Shown here: piece after piece, positions 6,182 to 13,531 of the stretch
Numbering within the stretch: the first letter of the stretch is position 1
Layout of the letters: every line of letters starts with the position of its first letter
DNA from: DATGFK01 sp040007395
Lineage (GTDB): Bacteria; Chloroflexota; Anaerolineae; Aggregatilineales; UBA2796
NCBI GenBank assembly: GCA_040007395.1
Contig: JBDTVG010000094.1
Coordinates: 1-18,927, forward strand
Direction: 5' to 3'
DNA: 18,927 bases
Notes under the pieces: generated by a model
Database searches by the model: none
Told to the model about the DNA's origin: nothing
What the model saw: the letters and a program-made list of their open reading frames with translations, nothing else
Made by a program: the position numbers and the translations under genes

Positions 6182-6961
6182 TTACAGTAAGGTAAGGATC
6201 AGCGGCTCACCGTCTGTTACGGCGATAGTATGCTCAGTATGAGCGCACAGGGTGCCATCTGCCGTTACCACTGTCCAATGATCGCCTAACACTTTCGTTT
6301 CGGGCTTCCCGATGATAACCATCGGTTCTAGCGCGAAGGTCATGCCGGGGCGCAGTGGGTAGCTGCGCCACATACGATTCTTCTGGCGTGTAGGCCACCA
6401 GTTAGGGACCTGCGGGTCCTCGTGCATGTTGCGCCCCACACCATGCCCTGTGTACTCACGCACTACCGAGTAACCCTGCCCCTCGACATACTGCTGGATC
6501 GCTAGCGAGATGTCTTTGGTTTCATGACCGACCCGCGCCGTTTCGATCCCGATCTTGAGTGACTGCTCTGTGACCTTGATCAGGCGATCTGCTTCGGCGC
6601 TGATCTTGCCAACCGCCATCGTAAACGCCGAGTCTCCTACGAAGCCTTTGTACGTTGCGCCACAGTCCAAGCTGATGATGTCGCCCTCTTGCAAAACCCG
6701 CGATCCCGGAATGCCGTGCACCAGTTCATTGTTGACACTGGCATTAATCGTTGCCGGGAAAGGATATTTGCTACCGGGCGGATAGCCCAGAAAGGTCGGG
6801 ATAGCATCATGCTTGCGGATCACATCCGTCGCGATTTTGTCCAACGCGGCGGTCGTGATACCGGGTCGAACGGCCTCGCGCATGGCGGCTAACGCACGCG
6901 CCACGATGCGGCCTGCTTCGCGCATGATCAAAAGGTCTTCGGGAGTCTTGATATGTATCAT
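6182..6961 (-). CDS. map: Methionine aminopeptidase, type I
   Basis: 259 residues. The enzyme removes the initiator Met from nascent proteins using a two-metal centre. All five ligands are in place: Asp99 and Asp110 (SLDCGATYKGFVGDSAFT), His173 (TGHGVGRNMHEDP), Glu212 (FALEPM) and Glu243 (HTEHTI). His82 (VHGIPG) and His180 are also conserved. Between PN (186-187) and LRPGM the loop is WWPTRQKNRMWRSYP, about six residues longer than the usual YGKPGRGPR type and rich in Trp and Arg. The ATG overlaps the adk stop (ATGA), the classic secY-adk-map arrangement, and no signal or SH3-zinc extension is present at the N-terminus. Confidence 0.96.
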   Translation of the reverse strand: MIHIKTPEDLLIMREAGRIVARALAAMREAVRPGITTAALDKIATDVIRKHDAIPTFLGYPPGSKYPFPATINASVNNELVHGIPGSRVLQEGDIISLDCGATYKGFVGDSAFTMAVGKISAEADRLIKVTEQSLKIGIETARVGHETKDISLAIQQYVEGQGYSVVREYTGHGVGRNMHEDPQVPNWWPTRQKNRMWRSYPLRPGMTFALEPMVIIGKPETKVLGDHWTVVTADGTLCAHTEHTIAVTDGEPLILTLL

Positions 6962-7623
6962 GGGCGAATGCTCTGGATAGCCTCATCTATTGCCGCTATC
7001 AGGTCAGCAGTCACCTTCTCTACAGGTTGATCAGCATCGATCTCACGCAGCACATGGCGTTCGCGATAGTAATCCAGCAGCGGCGCAGTCTGCTGGAAGA
7101 AGTCACCGATACGTTTTTCCGCCCCTTCGCGTGTATCATCGGGGCGCTGGATTAGCGGTGCATCATCAATGTCGCAACGACCCGCGACTTGTGGCGGTAT
7201 CGTCTTCAAGTTGTAGCTGTGATTCGAGTCCTGTGAACAGACCCAGCGATTCACAATACGGTCAATCGCAATGTCTTTATCCAGCTTGAGGTAAGGCACA
7301 ACTGCCACTTTGCCGCCAAGTTCAGTCAGCAGTTGGTCAAGCGCTTCGGCCTGTGGCTTGGTACGCGGAAACCCATCCAGAATCACACCGTTGGCAGCAT
7401 CAAGTTGCGTTAGACGCTCACGCACCACCTGAATGGTAATCTCATCAGAAATCAGTTTATATGCTGCCATCAGTGCTTGGACTTCACGACCAAGCGGCGT
7501 ATCGGGCATAGAACGGAACATTCCACCCGTTGTAACGTGGGGAATGTCATACTTTGTTTTCAGGATGTCGGCCTGAGTGCCTTTGCCAGCACCCTGAACG
7601 CCCATCAGAACGATGTAAGCCAT
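6958..7623 (-). CDS. adk: Adenylate kinase
   Basis: 221 residues, long-LID form. It interconverts ATP + AMP and 2 ADP in the cytoplasm. The P-loop is GVQGAGKGT (8-16), the AMP site includes the TTGGMFR segment (31-37) where most relatives have TGDM, and the Walker-B-like DGFPRT is at 83-88. LID arginines lie in NRWVC (125-129) and QRPDDT (159-164). In the LID zinc site the pattern is C129-x2-D132 and C150-x2-D153, two Cys and two Asp, instead of four Cys or three Cys plus Asp. It follows secY by 12 bases and overlaps map by four. Confidence 0.96.
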   Translation of the reverse strand: MAYIVLMGVQGAGKGTQADILKTKYDIPHVTTGGMFRSMPDTPLGREVQALMAAYKLISDEITIQVVRERLTQLDAANGVILDGFPRTKPQAEALDQLLTELGGKVAVVPYLKLDKDIAIDRIVNRWVCSQDSNHSYNLKTIPPQVAGRCDIDDAPLIQRPDDTREGAEKRIGDFFQQTAPLLDYYRERHVLREIDADQPVEKVTADLIAAIDEAIQSIRP

Positions 7624-7635
7624 GTGTGTTACCGC

Positions 7636-8958
7636 CTACCGCATGAAGCCTTCGTAGTTACGCATGACAAGCTGTGACTCAAGCTGGCGCATGGTATCTA
7701 CGACGACACCGACCACGATGATCAACCCCGCCGAACTGATGACCTGTGCGGGATTGTTGACGCGGGTTACGTCTGAACGTCCCGTGAACACGTAGTCCAC
7801 AATCACGAATAGGCCGGGTAGCACGGTGACAATGCCCAGATATAACGCGCCTGCCAGCGTGATTCGCCGTGTAACTTTGGTGATGTAATCTTGCGTGCGT
7901 TTGCCGGGTCGGATGCCGGGGATAAACCCACCCTGCTTTTGCAAGCTCTCACCGAGCTTCTGGTTCTGGATCATCACATCCGTGTAGAAGTATGTAAAGG
8001 CAACGACTAACACGAATTCAAAGAACCAGTATAGGAAGCCAGACCGCGACCCGAACGTATTTTGCATCAGCGTGTAGAATGGTGTATTCGGGACAAAGAT
8101 ACCTGCCAGAATGGCCGGGAATGTGACAATTGCCTGAGCGAAGATCAGCGGAATCATGCCGGCGCTGTTGACCCGCAGCGGGATGTGAGTCGAGCCGCCG
8201 CCGTACTGCTTGCGGCCTCGCACCCGTTTACCATACTGCACCGGGATACGCCGCATCCCCTGTTCCATCACCACAATGACAATGACAGTCAACACAGTCA
8301 GAATCACGAACGAAAGAATGTTGAACACCGCCCATTCGTCCTGAAACAAGATACCGAGGCTGCGCGGGACTTGCGCGACGATTCCGGCGAAGATGATCAA
8401 CGACAAACCGTTGCCGATACCCTGTTCAGTAATCAAGTTACCGAGCCAGATAGCAAACATCGTTCCGGCGGTCATGGTTGCCAGCACCGTGATTGTGATC
8501 AGGTTGATTGGCCCGAACCCCGGCAAGATCGCGCCTTGCGTCGAGTAACTCTGCAAGATGTTGATCTGACCGATGGCTTGGAGTAACCCCATCGGGATCG
8601 CCAGATAATAGGTATACTGGTTGATCTTGTCCTGCCCACCCGGTTCTTGGGAGATCGCTTCCAACTGCGGGATTACGCCCGTGAGTAGTTGCAAGATAAT
8701 CTGTGCTGTGATGTAGGGATAGACACCGTTCGCCAAGATGCTGAACTGCGAGACTGCACCGCCAGATAGCAAGTTTAAGATCTGGATAAACCCGGCTGCC
8801 TGTCCGGTCAGGATGCTTGCCAGCGCTGGACGGTTCAACCCCGGTACGGGGATGTGCGCTGCGAACTGGTAAACCAGTAAAATGAAAAGCGTGTATAGGA
8901 GTTTGCGGCGCAGATCCGGCAACCGGAAGGCGTTACGCACCGCGTCTAGCATCTGCAT
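7636..8958 (-). CDS. secY: Preprotein translocase subunit SecY
   Basis: 440 residues with about ten transmembrane helices, normal for SecY, the channel of the Sec translocon. Recognisable parts are the N-terminal LRRKLLYTLFILLVYQFAAHIPVPG (17-41), the plug region following it (LLSGGAVSQFSILANGVYPYITAQI), LITEQGIGNGLSLIIFAGI, the basic cytoplasmic loop RRIPVQYGKRVRGRKQYGG that contacts the ribosome or SecA, and IPGIRPGKRTQDYI near the C-terminus. The ATG at 8958 (or the one two codons later) has AGGA eight bases upstream. A hairpin separates it from rplO. Confidence 0.97.
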   Translation of the reverse strand: MQMLDAVRNAFRLPDLRRKLLYTLFILLVYQFAAHIPVPGLNRPALASILTGQAAGFIQILNLLSGGAVSQFSILANGVYPYITAQIILQLLTGVIPQLEAISQEPGGQDKINQYTYYLAIPMGLLQAIGQINILQSYSTQGAILPGFGPINLITITVLATMTAGTMFAIWLGNLITEQGIGNGLSLIIFAGIVAQVPRSLGILFQDEWAVFNILSFVILTVLTVIVIVVMEQGMRRIPVQYGKRVRGRKQYGGGSTHIPLRVNSAGMIPLIFAQAIVTFPAILAGIFVPNTPFYTLMQNTFGSRSGFLYWFFEFVLVVAFTYFYTDVMIQNQKLGESLQKQGGFIPGIRPGKRTQDYITKVTRRITLAGALYLGIVTVLPGLFVIVDYVFTGRSDVTRVNNPAQVISSAGLIIVVGVVVDTMRQLESQLVMRNYEGFMR

Positions 8959-8992
8959 ACGGATCGTCCTCTTACTTAAAATAATCTACAAA

Positions 8993-9020
8993 GAGGGTCA
9001 ACCTTGAATAGCTGACCCTC
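8993..9020 (-). terminator. Hairpin between rplO and secY
   Basis: In minus-strand RNA a 10-bp stem (9011-9020 with 8993-9002, one G-U pair) encloses an 8-base loop. It begins 15 bases after the rplO stop and is followed by an AT-rich but interrupted T stretch. It is a reasonable attenuator that would lower secY relative to ribosomal protein expression, or an mRNA processing site. Confidence 0.5.
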
Positions 9021-9035
9021 GTGAGCGTGCGATCT

Positions 9036-9560
9036 CTACTTAGCTGCGAGTTTGGCGCGCTCCGATTTACGGAGCAACTTGACCGTAGCGCGTGCGCCTG
9101 TCACCAGCAACGGAATCTGGGTTACAGCCCCACCAGCGCCTTCGATGCGTTCGCGGGCGCTCTTGGTAAAGCGGTGGGCGCTGACTTGTAGTTTAACCTT
9201 CAAGTCGGAATCGCCGCCCAAAATGACTACTGGCTTTTCAAGATCCTTGATCAGTTTGGCATCAAAGAGTGCCTGTGGAGTCACGGCTGCCGCTTTGGTG
9301 AAAGCTGCTGCCAACGACTTGATGCTGACTTCCTGATACTCGATGCGGAACAGGTTGGTAAAGCCGCGCTTGAAAGGCAGACGACGTACAAAGGGGAGCT
9401 GACCACCTTCAAAGTAGGGGCCTTTGCCGCCACCAGTACGGGACTTCTGACCTTTAGTACCCTTACCTGCCGTTTTACCCTGTCCAGCAGAGATACCGCG
9501 CCCAACACGTCGCGCCTTTTTGCGCGAACCGGGATCTGGTTTTAGATCGTGCAGTTTCAT
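9036..9560 (-). CDS. rplO: 50S ribosomal protein L15
   Basis: 174 residues, some 25 longer than the usual 145-150, mostly through a longer C-terminal part (basic KLLRKSERAKLAAK end). The glycine- and lysine-rich N-terminus is typical: MKLHDLKPDPGSRKKARRVG, then GKTAGKGTKGQKSRTGGG and PYFEGGQLPFVRRLPFKRGF (about 48-67). The C-terminal domain contains VILGGDSDLKVKLQVSAHRFTKSARERIEGAGG. L15 is a late-assembly 23S-binding protein. It follows rpmD by four bases and precedes secY. Confidence 0.96.
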   Translation of the reverse strand: MKLHDLKPDPGSRKKARRVGRGISAGQGKTAGKGTKGQKSRTGGGKGPYFEGGQLPFVRRLPFKRGFTNLFRIEYQEVSIKSLAAAFTKAAAVTPQALFDAKLIKDLEKPVVILGGDSDLKVKLQVSAHRFTKSARERIEGAGGAVTQIPLLVTGARATVKLLRKSERAKLAAK

Positions 9561-9564
9561 GATT

Positions 9565-9756
9565 TTATTCTTGTACTTCCTCTACCACGACCAGATGGCT
9601 GACCTTGAAGATCATACCACGTACTGACGGGTTATCTGGGTGGATGACACTCTGACGAATGTGTCGTAGCCCCAACGCCTTCACTGTCAAGCGTTGACGA
9701 TTCTTATTCCCAATCGGGCTTTTGACGAGTGTTACTTTCAGCATGGTCTCGGCCAT
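9565..9756 (-). CDS. rpmD: 50S ribosomal protein L30
   Basis: 63 residues. Core motif LKVTLVKSPIGNKNRQRLTVKALGL followed by the SVIHPDNPSVRGMIFKVSHLV segment, as in short bacterial L30. Its ATG overlaps the rpsE stop by one base (TAATG), and it sits in the standard rpsE-rpmD-rplO order. Confidence 0.96.
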   Translation of the reverse strand: MAETMLKVTLVKSPIGNKNRQRLTVKALGLRHIRQSVIHPDNPSVRGMIFKVSHLVVVEEVQE

Positions 9757-10310
9757 TAGCTTTCAGTCCTCTTGACCCAAAACGGCTGTAATTCGCTGAT
9801 GTCTTTGCCGCGCATCTGAGCCAGTTCTTGTGCGTTCGTCAGCGAGTTCAGGGCTTTGAGAGTCGCAAGCGCGACATTCAACATATTGTTGCTGCCCTGA
9901 CTCTTGCTCAGGATGTCGTGTACACCTGCGGCTTCGAGCACAGCCCGAACGCTACCGCCTGCGATAACACCTGTTCCTGGCGAGGCCGGACGCAGCATCA
10001 CGACTGCGCCGCCGTGTTTGGCGGTTACTTCATGCGGAATCGTTGTCCCAGATAGGGAGACACGCTCCATACGCTTACGGGCTGCTTCAGCCCCTTTACG
10101 AATCGATTCCGGTACGCCGCGCGACTTGCCAACGCCGATACCGACTCGCCCTTTATTGTCACCGACAATCACCACCGTGCGGAAGGCAAAGCGGCGACCA
10201 CCCTTGACGACTTTTGCGACTCGCGTGATGTCAATTACACGCTCGTCGAGTTCTTCGCGGTCATCGTCACGTTCTCGACGTGACTCGCCACGCTCTCGTT
10301 GTTTCGCCAT
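9756..10310 (-). CDS. rpsE: 30S ribosomal protein S5
   Basis: 184 residues. A very charged N-terminal extension of about 22 residues (runs of Arg, Glu and Asp) precedes the double-stranded RNA-binding fold: LDERVIDITRVAKVVKGGRRFAFRTVVIVGD (21-51), then GRVGIGVGKSRGVPESIRKGAEAA. The C-terminal domain has RPASPGTGVIAGGSVRAVLEAAGVHDILSKSQGS (107-140). S5 affects decoding accuracy and lies at the mRNA entry. The 118-base gap upstream can form a long-range stem (10338-10413). The Shine-Dalgarno is GAGGA nine or ten bases before the ATG. Confidence 0.97.
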   Translation of the reverse strand: MAKQRERGESRRERDDDREELDERVIDITRVAKVVKGGRRFAFRTVVIVGDNKGRVGIGVGKSRGVPESIRKGAEAARKRMERVSLSGTTIPHEVTAKHGGAVVMLRPASPGTGVIAGGSVRAVLEAAGVHDILSKSQGSNNMLNVALATLKALNSLTNAQELAQMRGKDISELQPFWVKRTES

Positions 10311-10337
10311 ACCGATTAGTTCCTCATCGTCGATCCG

Positions 10338-10413
10338 TCGCGGGTCGCCACCAGGCTACTGTCCTACCTGATAATAAACAGGGGATTATACCTTCCAGGC
10401 AGCGTTCCCGCGA
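10338..10413 (-). promoter_or_regulatory. Possible structured leader upstream of rpsE
   Basis: A 7-bp perfect complement TCGCGGG/CCCGCGA (10338-10344 with 10407-10413) can enclose most of the 118-base rplR-rpsE gap, with a small CCTG/CAGG stem inside (10367-10370 with 10379-10382). A TATAAT hexamer (10385-10390, minus strand) lies within, but its -35 region is poor. Either an RNA regulatory element or a weak internal promoter is possible. Chance pairing is not excluded. Confidence 0.3.
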
Positions 10414-10428
10414 TCTCTTGGTCTTTTC

Positions 10429-10797
10429 CTAAAAGTCGAGTCCGCCCTCACGAGCACCGTCAGCCAATGCTTTCACCCGCCCGTGATACTTGTTGCCGCC
10501 GCGATCAAAGACCACAGCGCTAATGCCTGCATTCTTGGCGCGTGCTGCCAGAATCTGCCCGACGATCTTGGCCTCATTCATCTTGGCCTCGCCGTTCTTG
10601 CCAACCTGTTTCTTGACCTCTGCGTCAAGCGTCGAGGCCGAAACGAGCGTATGTCCTACCGTGTCATCGATCACCTGAGCATAGATATGATCGAGGCTGC
10701 GATAGACGTTCAGGCGCGGGCGTTCCGGTGTTCCCGTCACGCGGGCGCGAACACGCTGATGACGACGCTCCCGTGCTTCTCTTGAGCTTTTTGCCAT
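10429..10797 (-). CDS. rplR: 50S ribosomal protein L18
   Basis: 122 residues. Basic N-terminus (REARERRHQRVRARVTGT), then PERPRLNVYRSLDHIYAQVIDD (24-45) and the C-terminal GNKYHGRVKALADGAREGGLDF, all diagnostic of bacterial L18, which binds 5S rRNA with L5. The ATG follows the rplF stop by three bases. The gap to rpsE downstream is unusually wide for this cluster. Confidence 0.97.
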   Translation of the reverse strand: MAKSSREARERRHQRVRARVTGTPERPRLNVYRSLDHIYAQVIDDTVGHTLVSASTLDAEVKKQVGKNGEAKMNEAKIVGQILAARAKNAGISAVVFDRGGNKYHGRVKALADGAREGGLDF

Positions 10798-10800
10798 GAC

Positions 10801-11346
10801 TTACTTACCCTTACCAGCCTTGCCCGCCTTGCGACGGATGACTTCATTATCGTAGCGAACGCCTTTGCCCTTGTAAGGCTCCGGGGGTCGCAGATTGCGA
10901 ATGTTGGCGGTGATCTGGCCTACAAGCTGCCGATCAATGCCATCCACGAACACCAGACGACCACGATCTTCAATGGAGAAGGTAATGCCATCGGGCGGTA
11001 CGACTTCGACAGGGTGCGAGTAGCCGAGGTACATCATCAGGTTTTTACCCTGCATTTCAGCCCGATACCCAACCCCTTCAACAATCAAGGTTTTGCGAAA
11101 GCCAGTGCTCACGCCTTGAACCATATTGTTGAGTAGCGCACGGGTTAGCCCGTGCAGTTCACGGTGGCGACGTGCCTCCGAAGGACGCTCAACATGCAGA
11201 ATGCCGTCCTCTTCGACGATCTTCATTTCGGGGTGCAGAGCAGTAGTCATCTCGCCCTTCGGCCCTTTGACTGACACCTCATGCCCGTTGATCGTGACTT
11301 TGACTTTTGCCGGGATTTCAACCGGCATTTTTCCAACTCGTGACAT
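10801..11346 (-). CDS. rplF: 50S ribosomal protein L6
   Basis: 181 residues, two tandem L6 folds. MSRVGKMPVEIPAKVKVTINGHEVSVKGPKG at the N-terminus, VGYRAEMQGKNLMMYLGYSHPVEVVPPDGI in the second half (about 92-121), and the signature RPPEPYKGKGVRY near residues 153-165 that marks the 23S-binding surface close to the sarcin-ricin loop. It lies between rpsH and rplR with small spacers. Confidence 0.97.
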   Translation of the reverse strand: MSRVGKMPVEIPAKVKVTINGHEVSVKGPKGEMTTALHPEMKIVEEDGILHVERPSEARRHRELHGLTRALLNNMVQGVSTGFRKTLIVEGVGYRAEMQGKNLMMYLGYSHPVEVVPPDGITFSIEDRGRLVFVDGIDRQLVGQITANIRNLRPPEPYKGKGVRYDNEVIRRKAGKAGKGK

Positions 11347-11362
11347 TGCCTATTCTCACTCT

Positions 11363-11767
11363 CTACCAGACGTAGGCCAGAACTTCGCCGCCAACACCCT
11401 CACGACGAGCCTGTGCTCCGGTCATGACACCCTTGGGCGTGGACAGGATCGCGATGCCCATGCCACTCAACACCCATGGGATTTCACGCTTGCCCGTGTA
11501 TACGCGGCGACCCGGCGTACTGATACGCTTAATCCCGCTAATCACTGGCTTACGGACACGGCGTTTGCCAAAATACTTGAGATCGATGGTAATGCTGGGC
11601 TTTACGTCTTCGGAGACGCTAAAGCCTTCGATATAGCCTTCTTGCTGAAGCACCTTCGCGACTTCGGCCTTGAGGCCAGAATACGGCATCGCAACGGTTG
11701 CGTGCCCAATCATTAGCGAATTGCGAATGCGGGTCAGCATATCGGCAATAGGGTCACTCATACTCAT
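11363..11767 (-). CDS. rpsH: 30S ribosomal protein S8
   Basis: 134 residues. MSDPIADMLTRIRNS at the N-terminus, and the C-terminal half contains YTGKREIPWVLSGMGIAILSTPKGVMTG (about 92-119) before GGEVLAYVW. S8 binds helix 21 of 16S rRNA and is the spc-operon autorepressor in E. coli. The ATG at 11767 has GGGAG eight bases upstream. An in-frame ATG two codons later is also possible. Confidence 0.97.
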   Translation of the reverse strand: MSMSDPIADMLTRIRNSLMIGHATVAMPYSGLKAEVAKVLQQEGYIEGFSVSEDVKPSITIDLKYFGKRRVRKPVISGIKRISTPGRRVYTGKREIPWVLSGMGIAILSTPKGVMTGAQARREGVGGEVLAYVW

Positions 11768-11780
11768 TGTTTATTCTCCC

Positions 11781-11987
11781 TTACCAGCTTGCTTTTGCCA
11801 CACCCGGAATCTTGCCTTGTAGGGCGAGATTGCGGAAGTGGATGCGGCATAGTCCAAAACGGCGGATGTAGCCGCGTGGTCGTCCGCATACCTTACCCGA
11901 ATTGGGGTCAACAAACCGGCAGCGATTGCGGACACGCACTTTATATTTGCGGTTCGCTTCACGGGCTACCATTGATTTCTTAGCCAT
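11781..11987 (-). CDS. rpsN: 30S ribosomal protein S14, zinc type with altered knuckle
   Basis: 68 residues against the usual 61 of the short zinc-type S14. The C-terminal half is typical (CGRPRGYIRRFGLCR, then LALQGKIPGVAKASW). The zinc site is not: the usual C-x2-C-x12-C-x2-C reads C23-x10-C34-x12-C47-x2-H50. Eight residues (RFVDPNSG-like) are inserted between the first two ligands, and the last Cys is His. C-C-C-H is still a sensible zinc set. The reading is supported directly by the DNA, with no frameshift. S14 sits in the head of the 30S near the A site. GGAGG lies four bases before the ATG. Confidence 0.95.
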   Translation of the reverse strand: MAKKSMVAREANRKYKVRVRNRCRFVDPNSGKVCGRPRGYIRRFGLCRIHFRNLALQGKIPGVAKASW

Positions 11988-12001
11988 TTATCCTCCAGTC
12001 C

Positions 12002-12544
12002 TTAGCTGTCACGGAAGGGCATACCGAGCAGCTTGAGCAGACGGCGGCCCTCTTCATCCGTCTTAGCAGTCGTGACAATGGTGATTTCCATGCCACGTAC
12101 CTTATCGATCTTGTCGTATTCGATCTCAGGGAAGATCAACTGCTCACGCAAACCTAGTGTATAGTTGCCGCGTCCGTCAAAGGCATCCCCGTCGATCCCG
12201 CGAAAGTCACGAGTACGAGGCAGGGCCGCGTTAATCAGACGATCCAGCAGCGCCCACATGCGCGAACTGCGGAGTGTCACCTTTACGCCGATAGCCTTGC
12301 CTTCGCGCAGCTTGAACGTAGCTATGCTTTTCTTGGCCTTCGTGATTACAGGCTTCTGTCCCGCAATCTTGGTCATGTCTTCCACCGCGCCGTCGAGAGC
12401 TTTTGCGTTGTCGATGGCTTCGCCAACGCCGATGTTCAACACAACCTTGACAATGCGCGGAACCTGCATGACGTTGTCATACTTGAACTCGCTCATTAGC
12501 GTAGGAATAACGGTTTCGCGATAGTAATTCTTAATGTCTGCCAT
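12002..12544 (-). CDS. rplE: 50S ribosomal protein L5
   Basis: 180 residues. YDNVMQVPRIVKVVLNIGVGEA (22-43), GQKPVITKAKKSIATFKLREG, then RTRDFRGIDGDAFDGRGNYTLGLREQLIFPEI (111-142) and the terminal DEEGRRLLKLLGMPF are all L5 hallmarks. L5 binds 5S rRNA in the central protuberance and contacts P-site tRNA. The ATG overlaps the rplX stop (TAATG). Confidence 0.97.
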   Translation of the reverse strand: MADIKNYYRETVIPTLMSEFKYDNVMQVPRIVKVVLNIGVGEAIDNAKALDGAVEDMTKIAGQKPVITKAKKSIATFKLREGKAIGVKVTLRSSRMWALLDRLINAALPRTRDFRGIDGDAFDGRGNYTLGLREQLIFPEIEYDKIDKVRGMEITIVTTAKTDEEGRRLLKLLGMPFRDS

Positions 12545-12867
12545 TAGTCAATATCCTGTTTGCACTGCTTGCAAACTCGCACTTTGCGGCCTTCCTCGTT
12601 GATACGAAAGCCGACACGGGTTTTTTTGCCACACTGGGTGCAGACCAGCATGACATTGGAAACCGCCAGTGGCGATTCTTTCTCGATAATGCCTGCTGGA
12701 ACCTGTTGGTTTCCGGCCTGCTGTGCCTTGCGGTGTTTCTTCACCATATTGATCTGCTCAACGATGACCCGCTCGTCCTTCGTATTGATACGCAGGATCG
12801 CGCCACGCTGCCCCAGATCTTTCCCGGCGATCACCTCAACGGTGTCACCCTTCTTAATTCTCTGCAT
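12544..12867 (-). CDS. rplX: 50S ribosomal protein L24, with two CxxC pairs
   Basis: 107 residues. The KOW motif lies at the N-terminus (KKGDTVEVIAGKDLGQRGAIL, 5-25), followed by VEQINMVKKHRK. The C-terminal part holds C76-x2-C79 and C99-x2-C102, a probable zinc ribbon found in many but not all bacterial L24. L24 initiates large-subunit assembly near the exit tunnel. It sits between rplN and rplE as usual. Confidence 0.97.
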   Translation of the reverse strand: MQRIKKGDTVEVIAGKDLGQRGAILRINTKDERVIVEQINMVKKHRKAQQAGNQQVPAGIIEKESPLAVSNVMLVCTQCGKKTRVGFRINEEGRKVRVCKQCKQDID

Positions 12868-12886
12868 GTCTTACCTACCCTTTACC

Positions 12887-13258
12887 CTACAGCGTTTCGG
12901 GCGCGAGCGACACGATCTTGGTGTAACCTTTTTCGCGCAGTTCACGGGCTACCGGTCCAAAGACACGGGTGCCACGTGGGTTCTGGCCTTCGGGTTCCAA
13001 AATCACCGCTGCATTATCATCGAAACGAATGTAGGAGCCATCATCCCGGCGATACTCTTTGGTAACACGCACCACAACGGCGCGAACCACATCGCTTTTC
13101 TTGACCATGCCCTGCGGCGTAGCCTGTTTGACAGTGGCAATGACCACATCGCCAACATGTGCATAGCGGCGTGTCGAACCGCCCAAGACGCGAATGACTA
13201 GCAGTTCGCGTGCGCCGGTATTGTCAGCGACTTTTATTCGTGATTCTTGCTGGATCAT
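12887..13258 (-). CDS. rplN: 50S ribosomal protein L14
   Basis: 123 residues, standard length. MIQQESRIKVADNTGARELLVIRVLGGS at the N-terminus, then the beta-barrel with VVVRVTKEYRRDDGSYIRFDDNAAVIL (61-87) and PRGTRVFGPVARELREKGYTKIVSLAPETL at the end. L14 forms an intersubunit bridge and is the docking site of the silencing factor RsfS. Confidence 0.97.
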   Translation of the reverse strand: MIQQESRIKVADNTGARELLVIRVLGGSTRRYAHVGDVVIATVKQATPQGMVKKSDVVRAVVVRVTKEYRRDDGSYIRFDDNAAVILEPEGQNPRGTRVFGPVARELREKGYTKIVSLAPETL

Positions 13259-13276
13259 GTCGGTACCTCGCTGACG

Positions 13277-13531
13277 TTACAAACGCTTCTTCTCAACCAC
13301 AGTTTCAAGCGCCCACCGTTTAGTCTTGCTTAACGGACGGCTCTCAACAATCTGAACGAGGTCGCCTTCGTTGGCAACATTTTCCTCGTCATGGGCATAA
13401 AACTTGCGCGTCTGGTGAACCACCTTGTCATACAGACGGTGACGCTTAGCAACATCTACCGCAATAACAATCGTCTTGTTCATCTTATTGCTGACGACGC
13501 GCCCTATCAGACGGCGACGTGGATTAGGCAT
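13277..13531 (-). CDS. rpsQ: 30S ribosomal protein S17
   Basis: 84 residues. RRRLIGRVVSNKMNKTIVIAVD (5-26), then HRLYDKVVHQTRKFYAHDE and the RPLSKTKRWALETVVEK end, all typical of this small OB-fold protein that binds the 5' domain of 16S rRNA. The ATG overlaps the rpmC stop (TAATG). Confidence 0.97.
   Translation of the reverse strand: MPNPRRRLIGRVVSNKMNKTIVIAVDVAKRHRLYDKVVHQTRKFYAHDEENVANEGDLVQIVESRPLSKTKRWALETVVEKKRL

Noticed and set aside
8062..8586. Plus-strand open frame of 174 codons opposite secY
   Set aside because: Antisense shadow rich in His, Arg and Asp as expected from reversed hydrophobic codons. secY is unambiguous here.
10385..10390. TATAAT upstream of rpsE as a promoter
   Set aside because: The -10 match is perfect, but there is no upstream TG and the -35 region (around TCGCGG) is poor, so I did not list it as a promoter on its own.
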